A DNA stretch of 10,695 bases from JBMNKL01 sp050261495 (GTDB taxonomy: Bacteria; Bacillota; Clostridia; Acetivibrionales; DTU013), in NCBI GenBank assembly GCA_050261495.1, contig JBLNDI010000079.1:1-10695 (forward strand). Reading direction: 5' to 3'. A program made the position numbers and the translations under genes. The notes under the pieces are model-generated. The model did no database searches, was not told the origin of the DNA, and saw only the letters and a program-made list of their open reading frames with translations. Below, one piece after another: positions 1 to 6,116 of the stretch (position 1 is the stretch's first letter; each line of letters begins with the position of its first letter).

Positions 1-44
1 AGGGCCTCGCTGCTGAGTTGCCGCGTCCCTCCGTTGCTGCGCTG

Positions 45-758
45 CTACCTTTTCCCGGCTTTTATTCTCCTTATGATTTTATCTTTAAAAAACAAGCCAG
101 TCAAAAAAAATGCAATTGAGGCGGCGGAAAGCAGTATTGCGGCAGTATAGTTTCCGGTCTGGGTGCTGTATCCCAGGATGGATGAACCAAGCAACGCCGG
201 CAGCCTGCCGATGATGGAAACCGTGAAAAATCTGACCGGCTTTACGGGCGTAACGCCGGCAATATATGTTAAAACATCTTTCGGCATCCCCGGTATCAGG
301 AACAGAACAAACATCGCAATCTCAGATTTGCTGCTGTTTATCATGAAGCTGAATTTTTCAAGGTTTTCCGGCGAAGCCAGCATCCTGACCAACGGGTATC
401 CCAGGAGCCTTGCCGCGAAAAAAACAATTGCCTCGCCTATGATTATTCCTATTACGGAATAAAGCAAGCCAAGCCATGTCCCGTAAATATATCCTCCGGC
501 AATCTGCACGACCCCGCCTGGAATAACGGCAATCAACACCTGCAGCGCCTGCAGTCCCAGGAAAACCAGCACACCCTTCCATCCCAGCGAATTTAATTCC
601 CTGCTCAGTTTCCCGGGATCTTCCACCAGCCCGGTAATAGCAGAACCGTACTTTATTCCCATGAAAACCAAAACAGCAAGAAATATAGCTATGGCTACAA
701 TGTTAACCGCCAGTTTCAACGCCTTGACGTTATCCCTTTTGACCTTTTCGTCATCCAA
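45..758 (-). CDS. TVP38/TMEM64 (DedA/VTT-like) integral membrane protein
   Basis: A 237-residue polytopic membrane protein of the TVP38/TMEM64 (VTT-domain, SNARE-associated) family. Bacterial members sit in the cytoplasmic membrane and are thought to act in lipid scrambling or membrane homeostasis; no specific substrate can be read here. A charged N-terminus (residues 1-13) is followed by hydrophobic segments near 15-36, 62-82, 95-118, 146-157, 175-196 and 203-224. The family core is visible: a glycine-rich re-entrant stretch (PGGVVQIAGGYIYG, 80-93), GEAIVFFAARLLG (108-120), and the second loop PGMPKDVLTYIAGV (156-169) followed by IGRLPALLGSS (183-193). The start is TTG at 758 because no in-frame ATG occurs before residue 33, and an AGGAAGAAGGG ribosome binding site lies 11-21 bases upstream. 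It begins 22 bases after the parC stop and is probably the last visible gene of the parE-parC operon. The family call is firm; the cellular role is not. Confidence 0.88.
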   Translation of the reverse strand: MDDEKVKRDNVKALKLAVNIVAIAIFLAVLVFMGIKYGSAITGLVEDPGKLSRELNSLGWKGVLVFLGLQALQVLIAVIPGGVVQIAGGYIYGTWLGLLYSVIGIIIGEAIVFFAARLLGYPLVRMLASPENLEKFSFMINSSKSEIAMFVLFLIPGMPKDVLTYIAGVTPVKPVRFFTVSIIGRLPALLGSSILGYSTQTGNYTAAILLSAASIAFFLTGLFFKDKIIRRIKAGKR

Positions 759-780
759 AGCCCAGTTATCCCTTCTTCCT

Positions 781-3030
781 CTATTCCTCCGCCGGGACGG
801 AAACCTTCTCCGCCGGTGCGGAAACTTCCTCCGCCGATGTGGCGGCTTCCTCCATCGGTATGGAAATCTGCCTGTCTTCGGTGTCTTCCTCCCTGAAATA
901 TTTCCCTATGGCGGGTATGCCAGTGCGGTAATAATCGGGGTTTTTTATTCCCGATTCTTCTATTGTCATAACCGCGCACATCCTGCTCCCCTTCTTCTCC
1001 TTCATAACCTGTACGCCCTGGGAATCGCGCGTGGATTTTGGGTTGATGTCGGCGGTGTTGAATATGATCACTTTATTTATGCTGCTGAAAGCCACCAACT
1101 CCGTATCGGCGGCAAGATGCCTTATGCCGGTCAGCGGCGACAAACCCGAATAAGCGTTGGCCAGCTTCTTTCTGTTTGTCTTCGTCTCATAGCTCTTCAT
1201 CTCGATTTTGGCGCATTTGCCGTTTTCGAAGGAAAAGAGCAGCCATCCCGAATAGTCGTCGGTAGCAACCATGTATATTATTCTTTCACCGTTTTCCAGC
1301 TTCAGGAAGTTTGACAGGTATTCACCCAGCGAACTGGCCTTGCAGCCGGGAATATCAAAAATACGCAGCTTATATACCGTCTGCCTGTTGGAGAACAGAA
1401 GCAGATCGGCCTTGTTGTGGCTCTCTGTTTCCTGGATTATTTTATCGTCTTCCTTGAGCTTGTGTTCCGGGTTTGCCCTTAACGAAACCAGCGGGATCTT
1501 TTTCAGGTAACCCTCTGCCGTCAGGAACAGCTTCAGGTTATAGTCGTCTATCATATGCTCTTCCGTGATTTCTTCCACGTACGTTTCCGGTATGATTTCA
1601 GTCCTCCTGGGCTGTCCGTATTTTTTGGCAACCTCCGCCAGCTGCCTGGCAATAAGCTTCCGTATCCTCCTGTCATCGCCGTGCAGGTTCCTGAGGTCGG
1701 CGATTTCATCCCGCAGCGCGTCTACTTCGCCAACCCTGTCAAGGATATATTCCCGGTTGAGGTTGCGAAGCTTTATCTCGGCAATGAACTCAGCCTGCAG
1801 CCTGTCGATCCCGAAACCTTCCATGAGGTTCGGAACCACCTGGGCGTCGTTCTCCGTGTTCCGGATTATCGCTATAGCCTTGTCGATATCCAGCAGTATT
1901 TTTTTCAGACCTATCAGCAAGTGCAGCTTTTCTTCCTTTTTGCCGATATCGAACAATGTCTGCCTTTTAATGCAGTTGGTGCGGAAGTCAAGCCATTCCC
2001 TGAGTATCGTGCGGATGCCCATGACCCTCGGCGTGCCGGATATCAGCACGTTAAAGTTGCAGTTGAACGTGTCCTGCAGCGTCGTCAGCTTATACAGCCT
2101 GTTCATTATAGCGTCGGGATCGGCGCTTTTCCTGATTTCAAGCGTGATCTTCAAACCGTCCAGGTCGGTTTCATCCCTCACGTCGATGATATCCTTTACC
2201 CTGCCGTTTTTAACCAGGTCGGCAATCGCATCGATAATGGCTTCCGACGTCGTCGTATAGGGAATCTCATATATCTCTATCAAACTGTTGCGCTTGTCGT
2301 ACTTGTACTTTGCCCTTAACCTGAAGCTGCCCCTGCCGGTCTCATAGATCTCCCGCATCTCGCTTTCGTTGAATATAAGGCTTGCTCCGGTCGGAAAATC
2401 AGGGGCCTTTATGTACTGCATCAAGTCGGCTTTTTCATCGTTTATGTACGCAATCGCCGCGTCGCATATTTCCTTCAGGTTGAAACTGCACAGGTTGCTG
2501 GCCATTCCGACGGCTATGCCCTGGTTCGCATTTACGAGGATGGTTGGAAATGTGGCCGGCAAAAGCGTGGGTTCCTTCATTGTCCCGTCATAATTATCCA
2601 CGAAATCCACCGCGTTCTTTTCCAGGTCACGGAACAATTCCTCGCATATCCTGTCCAGCTTGACCTCGGTGTAACGTGCGGCGGCGTAGCGCATATCCCG
2701 CGAGTACTGGCGTCCCATGTTGCCCTTGGAATCCACGTACGGGTGCAGCAGGGCGCCGTTGCCGCGCGTGAGCCTGACCAGCGTTTCGTAAATGGCTGCG
2801 TCGCCGTGCGGGTTGAGCTTCATGGTTTGTCCCACCACGTTGGCGGATTTCGTCCTGCCCCCGTTTAAAAGGCCCATTTTGTACATCGTGTAAAGAAGCT
2901 TCCGGTGGGACGGCTTGAAGCCGTCAATCTCCGGAATAGCCCTTGAAACGATTACGCTCATCGCATACGGCATGTAATTTTGTTCAAGCGTGTCAGATAT
3001 TTTTTGCATTATAAGGTTTTTTTCAGACAT
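781..3030 (-). CDS. parC: DNA topoisomerase IV subunit A-like protein (type IIA topoisomerase, ParC/GyrA family)
   Basis: The DNA cleavage-religation subunit of a type IIA topoisomerase, expected to form an A2B2 complex with the ParE-like protein encoded just upstream and to pass one duplex through another using ATP. The 749-residue protein shows the winged-helix region (PSHRKLLYTMYKMG, about 40-53), NPHGDAAIYE (73-82), the catalytic tyrosine Tyr120 in AAARYTE, and the GIAVGMASN stretch (171-179). A helical tower and coiled-coil region lies about 355-480. A reduced beta-propeller C-terminal domain occupies about 495-720. No GyrA box (QRRGGxG-like) is seen, which favours a topo IV-type rather than gyrase activity. 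The start is ATG at 3030, behind GGGGAG with a 9-base spacer, in preference to an in-frame TTG at 3063 with no good site. The sequence around Tyr120 (GNMGRQYSRDMRYAAARY) and Ala78 at the usual quinolone-contact serine are non-canonical. The protein ends in a heptad repeat. A divergent gyrase A is the alternative name. Confidence 0.92.
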   Translation of the reverse strand: MSEKNLIMQKISDTLEQNYMPYAMSVIVSRAIPEIDGFKPSHRKLLYTMYKMGLLNGGRTKSANVVGQTMKLNPHGDAAIYETLVRLTRGNGALLHPYVDSKGNMGRQYSRDMRYAAARYTEVKLDRICEELFRDLEKNAVDFVDNYDGTMKEPTLLPATFPTILVNANQGIAVGMASNLCSFNLKEICDAAIAYINDEKADLMQYIKAPDFPTGASLIFNESEMREIYETGRGSFRLRAKYKYDKRNSLIEIYEIPYTTTSEAIIDAIADLVKNGRVKDIIDVRDETDLDGLKITLEIRKSADPDAIMNRLYKLTTLQDTFNCNFNVLISGTPRVMGIRTILREWLDFRTNCIKRQTLFDIGKKEEKLHLLIGLKKILLDIDKAIAIIRNTENDAQVVPNLMEGFGIDRLQAEFIAEIKLRNLNREYILDRVGEVDALRDEIADLRNLHGDDRRIRKLIARQLAEVAKKYGQPRRTEIIPETYVEEITEEHMIDDYNLKLFLTAEGYLKKIPLVSLRANPEHKLKEDDKIIQETESHNKADLLLFSNRQTVYKLRIFDIPGCKASSLGEYLSNFLKLENGERIIYMVATDDYSGWLLFSFENGKCAKIEMKSYETKTNRKKLANAYSGLSPLTGIRHLAADTELVAFSSINKVIIFNTADINPKSTRDSQGVQVMKEKKGSRMCAVMTIEESGIKNPDYYRTGIPAIGKYFREEDTEDRQISIPMEEAATSAEEVSAPAEKVSVPAEE
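784..846 (-). repeat. Imperfect 21-base tandem repeat at the 3' end of parC
   Basis: Three consecutive 7-codon units end exactly at the parC stop codon: AATSAEE (826-846), VSAPAEK (805-825) and VSVPAEE (784-804). The last two share most bases; the first is degenerate. The encoded tail is rich in Ala, Pro and Glu, is acidic and is probably disordered. It lies beyond the beta-propeller domain, so it is an add-on and not part of the catalytic fold. It may have grown by slipped replication. Confidence 0.75.
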
Positions 3031-3068
3031 ATCCTTATTCTCCCCACACGTTAATCCCGGCAATCAAT

Positions 3069-5051
3069 TCAGCTCACGTCGATCATATCCAGGTAGCGCG
3101 CGCCGTTTTCCTCGATAAAGTTCTTTCTGCCCTGCAGGTTGTCGCCCAGCAAAAGGTCGAACATCCGCTCCGTCGTTTCAATATCTTCGGGCACTATTTT
3201 TATAAGCCTCCTGGTTTCAGGGTTCATTGTCGTCTGCCACATCATTTCCGGCTCATTCTCGCCAAGGCCTTTTGAACGCTGGATCGTATACTTGTTTCCG
3301 TCCAGCTTTGCAAGAATTTGGGTTTTCTCCTTTTCATTGTAGGCAAAATACGTTTTCCCCTTGCATGTTATCTCGAACAGCGGGGATTCCGCTATGAATA
3401 CCTTGCCTTCGTATATCAGCGTCGGCACCAAACGGTAAAGCATCGCCAGGATCAGCGTCCTTATCTGGAACCCGTCCACGTCGGCGTCGGTGCATATAAT
3501 TATCTTGCTCCACCTGAGATTGTTTATGTCGAACGTGTTCAGGTCCCTGTTGTGCCTTGATTTTATCTCGACACCGCAGCCGAGCACCTTGAGAAGGTCC
3601 ACTATGATTTCATTCCTGAAAATGCTGTCATAGTCCGACTTGAGGCAGTTCAATATCTTGCCCCTTACCGGCATGATCGCCTGGAATTCTGCGTCTCTTC
3701 CCATTTTGCAGGAACCCAGCGCCGAATCCCCTTCCACGATGTACAACTCACGCTTGCTTACGTCCTTTGTGCGGCAGTCCACGAATTTTTTAACCCTGTT
3801 TGAAATGTCAACCACGCCGCCCAGTTTCTTCTTTATGTTAATCCTTGTCTTTTCGGCGGTTTCCCGGCTCCGCTTGTTCAGCAGCACCTGCTCGACAATC
3901 TTGTCGCTGTCCTCCTTGTTCTCTATAAGGTAGATTTCGAGCTGCTGCTTTAAAAAGTCTGTCATGGCCTCCTGTATGAACCTGTTGTTGATGGCTTTCT
4001 TGGTCTGGTTTTCATAGCTTGTAACCGTTGAAAACGAATTCGTGACCAGGATCAGGCTGTCCTGTATGTCGGCAAACGTGATTTTAGTCTCGTCCTTATT
4101 GTATTTGCCCTTGTTCCTGATGCACTTGTCTATTTCGTTGACGAACGCCGCCCTCACCGCCCGGTCGGGCGAGCCTCCGTGTTCAAGAAAACTTGAATTG
4201 TGGTAATACTCAAGCAGGTTGACTTCATTATTGAAGCAGAAGGCTACCTGCATTTTGACCCTGTATTCGGGCTTGTCTTCCCGGTCCCTGCCTTTTGCGG
4301 AGGTCTCAAAAAACTGCACGCCGGTGAAAGACTTGCCCGCCCCGACTTCTTCGACATAGCCGGCTATCCCGTTTTCATAGCAGAATTCGTAAACATTCCC
4401 GGACTCCTCGTCCGTCAGTATGAACCGAAGCCCGGCGTTCACAACGGCCTGCTTTTTCAGCGTGGTCAGGTAATACTCCAGCGGGATATCGATATCGGTA
4501 AACACTTCCAGGTCCGGCTTCCATTTCTGGATGGTCCCGGTATGCTCATAATTGCATTTTACCTTTTTAAGCCCTCCGACATTCTCTCCCTTTTCAAACC
4601 TCAGGTCATACCTGTAGCCGTCCCTGAAAACCGTAACGTCCATGTACTCGGAACTGTACTGCGTCGCACAGCTTCCGAGGCCGTTCAGTCCAAGGCTGAA
4701 TTCGTAATTATCTCCGGAATTGTTCTGGTACTTTCCACCGGCATAAAGTTCACAAAACACCAATTCCCAGTTGTAACGGTTTTCCCTCGGGTTGAAGTCC
4801 AGCGGAATACCTCTCCCGTAGTCCTTCACGGTAATAGACTTGTCTTTGTGCCGGATGACCTCGATCCTGTCGCCGAAACCCTCGCGCGCCTCGTCTATGG
4901 AATTTGAAAGGATTTCAAAAAATGAATGCTGGCATCCCTCAATGCCGTCCGAACCGAATATGACGCCCGGCCTGAGCCTTACCCTTTCGGCGCCCTTAAG
5001 CGAAGAAATGCTTTCGTTATCGTAGACTTTGGCTTTTCTTCCCTTTGTCAT
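3069..5051 (-). CDS. parE: DNA topoisomerase IV subunit B-like protein (type IIA topoisomerase, ParE/GyrB family)
   Basis: The ATPase subunit of a type IIA topoisomerase, partner of the ParC-like protein encoded 38 bases downstream. Over 660 residues the order is: a GHKL ATPase domain with the N-box EILSNSIDEA (Glu46, Asn50, Asp53), DYGRGIP (77-83), AGGKY (104-108) and the glycine lid GLNGLGS (121-127); a transducer domain with the QTK loop (349-351, Lys351); a TOPRIM domain with EGDSA (440-444) and the metal-binding DADVDG (522-527); and the tail motif QRSKGLGE (591-598). All catalytic residues are present. Several signatures depart from usual GyrB/ParE: GLNGLGSCATQ where GLHGVGASVVN is typical, and EGDSALGS where EGDSAGGS is typical. 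I recall this pattern from a second topoisomerase pair in Clostridia. The start is ATG at 5051, with GGAGG (5062-5066) 10 bases upstream. The longer in-frame ATG at 5102 lies between the -35 and -10 boxes of the promoter and so cannot be translated from it. Confidence 0.93.
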   Translation of the reverse strand: MTKGRKAKVYDNESISSLKGAERVRLRPGVIFGSDGIEGCQHSFFEILSNSIDEAREGFGDRIEVIRHKDKSITVKDYGRGIPLDFNPRENRYNWELVFCELYAGGKYQNNSGDNYEFSLGLNGLGSCATQYSSEYMDVTVFRDGYRYDLRFEKGENVGGLKKVKCNYEHTGTIQKWKPDLEVFTDIDIPLEYYLTTLKKQAVVNAGLRFILTDEESGNVYEFCYENGIAGYVEEVGAGKSFTGVQFFETSAKGRDREDKPEYRVKMQVAFCFNNEVNLLEYYHNSSFLEHGGSPDRAVRAAFVNEIDKCIRNKGKYNKDETKITFADIQDSLILVTNSFSTVTSYENQTKKAINNRFIQEAMTDFLKQQLEIYLIENKEDSDKIVEQVLLNKRSRETAEKTRINIKKKLGGVVDISNRVKKFVDCRTKDVSKRELYIVEGDSALGSCKMGRDAEFQAIMPVRGKILNCLKSDYDSIFRNEIIVDLLKVLGCGVEIKSRHNRDLNTFDINNLRWSKIIICTDADVDGFQIRTLILAMLYRLVPTLIYEGKVFIAESPLFEITCKGKTYFAYNEKEKTQILAKLDGNKYTIQRSKGLGENEPEMMWQTTMNPETRRLIKIVPEDIETTERMFDLLLGDNLQGRKNFIEENGARYLDMIDVS

Positions 5052-5084
5052 TTGTAACCACCCTCCGGGTTTGTATCTACCATA

Positions 5085-5113
5085 ATTATTTAATAAAGGC
5101 ATGCCAAAGTCAA
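5085..5113 (-). promoter_or_regulatory. Sigma-A-type promoter of the parE-parC-TVP38 operon
   Basis: On the minus strand, TTGACT (5113-5108) and AATAAT (5090-5085) are separated by exactly 17 bases, matching consensus at 5 of 6 positions each. Transcription would start near 5078, giving a 5' leader of about 27 bases to the parE ATG at 5051 with its GGAGG inside it. Confidence 0.75.
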
Positions 5114-5246
5114 GCCGGAAATTGCTCGAATAATGCCGTCCGCTGTCAATCCTGCCAATTACCGCGCTTTAAAATTTTACAGGCGTGATTGAATTTACCA
5201 GCATGTTTATATGACATTTTTCAAATTATAAATCCGAGGTGATAAA

Positions 5247-5858
5247 ATGAGAAAAAGAATTTTCAATATTATAGTTTTTATTTTAATAATAATATTGTCG
5301 GCGTCTGTATTCGCCCAGTCTACTTATACGGTTAAACCCGGCGATACGATGTGGAAAATAGCTTCCAGGTACCAGGTGGGGTTAAGCGAACTGATAGCCG
5401 CCAATCCGCAGATTAAAAATCCCGCGCTGATATACCCGGGCCAGCGGATTACAATACCGGCGGTTACCACGACAACCCAGGAAAACGAAGTGATAAGACT
5501 TGTCAACGTTGAGAGGGCAAGAGCCGGCCTTCCCGCGCTAAAAACAAACTGGCAGCTCAGCCGCGTAGCCAGGTACAAGTCCGCGGACATGGCGAACAGG
5601 GGTTATTTCAGTCACACTTCACCAACGTACGGTTCACCGTTCCGGATGATGGAATCCTTCGGACTGCGTTTTTCAGCGGCGGGTGAAAATATCGCGTACG
5701 GCCAGCGCACCCCGGCGGAAGTGATGCGCGATTGGATGAATTCCCCCGGTCACAGGAACAATATATTAAGCCGCAACTATACCGAGATAGGTGTCGGCCT
5801 GGCAAAGAACAAAAACGGTGTATGCTACTGGACCCAGATGTTTATGAAACCGGCATAA
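5247..5858 (+). CDS. Secreted LysM-CAP (SCP/YkwD-like) domain protein
   Basis: A 203-residue exported protein. Residues 1-23 form a signal peptide: positive MRKR, a hydrophobic core of Ile, Val and Phe, and a probable cleavage site after VFA. One LysM domain follows (about 26-71: YTVKPGDTMWKIA ... YPGQRITIP), which binds glycan of peptidoglycan or spore cortex. After a short Thr-rich linker (73-78) a CAP/SCP domain fills 80-203. Its cavity residues are all visible: His123 in FSHTSP, Glu147 in GENIA, His169 in SPGHRNNIL and Glu180 in YTEIG. Proteins with this layout are common in spore-forming Firmicutes (YkwD-like; the LysM resembles SafA), but the biochemical role of the bacterial CAP domain is unsettled. 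The start is ATG at 5247 with GAGGTGA just upstream (5236-5242). The gene is transcribed divergently from parE and probably alone. I could not identify a convincing sigma-A promoter before it, so another sigma factor is possible. Confidence 0.9.
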   Translation: MRKRIFNIIVFILIIILSASVFAQSTYTVKPGDTMWKIASRYQVGLSELIAANPQIKNPALIYPGQRITIPAVTTTTQENEVIRLVNVERARAGLPALKTNWQLSRVARYKSADMANRGYFSHTSPTYGSPFRMMESFGLRFSAAGENIAYGQRTPAEVMRDWMNSPGHRNNILSRNYTEIGVGLAKNKNGVCYWTQMFMKPA

Positions 5859-5900
5859 CTTAGTGGTATGACAAGGTGATGTCAAGAGCTATACGGCTTT

Positions 5901-5926
5901 CAGGCGGCGGGCATATCCCCCGCCTG
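5901..5926 (+). terminator. Hairpin, probable terminator after the LysM-CAP gene
   Basis: CAGGCGG pairs perfectly with CCGCCTG, continuing after one bulged C with GGG/CCC around a CATAT loop, 42 bases after the LysM-CAP stop. The following tract (ATTCTCTTATGG) is only moderately T-rich, so termination may be incomplete. Confidence 0.55.
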
Positions 5927-5962
5927 ATTCTCTTATGGAGCAGTTTGACCTCCCGCCTGTCG

Positions 5963-5991
5963 TTGACACGTCCATATGCTTTGAATATACT
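5963..5991 (+). promoter_or_regulatory. Near-consensus sigma-A promoter of the hydrogenase-like gene
   Basis: TTGACA (5963-5968, perfect) and TATACT (5986-5991, 5 of 6) are separated by exactly 17 bases. The expected start is near 5997-5999, about 120 bases before the gene at 6117. TTGTTAA (5997-6003), at the expected start site, resembles half of a clostridial Rex operator, but the other half is not recognisable. Confidence 0.8.
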
Positions 5992-5997
5992 AATATT

Positions 5998-6100
5998 TGT
6001 TAATATGCTCATCATTATACAAAAACAATCCGCGATCCGGGCATGAGCATAGCATAAAGGAAAAAGCCGGCCGGCCCATCTGGACCGGTAAAGTAAAATC
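5998..6100 (+). promoter_or_regulatory. Structured 5' leader of the hydrogenase-like gene
   Basis: The leader between the expected transcription start and the ribosome binding site contains two inverted repeats. TATGCTCAT (6004-6012) pairs perfectly over 9 bp with ATGAGCATA (6043-6051), enclosing a 30-base loop. CCGGCCC (6071-6077) pairs with GGACCGG (6082-6088) with one mismatch around an ATCT loop. The second hairpin ends 12 bases before the GAGGGGTGA ribosome binding site. I do not recognise a known riboswitch family. A regulatory role is inference from length and structure. Confidence 0.4.
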
Positions 6101-6116
6101 GAGGGGTGAAACCGCC

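Noticed and set aside
1..44. Possible gene start or ribosome binding site (GGAGGG on the minus strand) after the TVP38 stop
   Set aside because: No start codon at a proper distance lies within the few bases available before the window edge.
1555..2319. Long open frames antisense to parC (also 661-1314 and 1565-2260) and to parE (4200-4907)
   Set aside because: They lie opposite strongly conserved topoisomerase genes, have no family motifs and lack proper ribosome binding sites; they follow from codon bias of the real genes.
5997..6014. Full Rex operator at the hydrogenase promoter
   Set aside because: Only the left half (TTGTTAA) is recognisable; the expected TTAACAA right half reads CTCATCA.
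5997..6116. N-terminal extension of the hydrogenase-like protein by 40 residues from TTG 5997
   Set aside because: The TTG sits at the predicted transcription start, has no ribosome binding site, and the added residues look non-coding. ATG 6117 has a strong GAGGGGTGA site.
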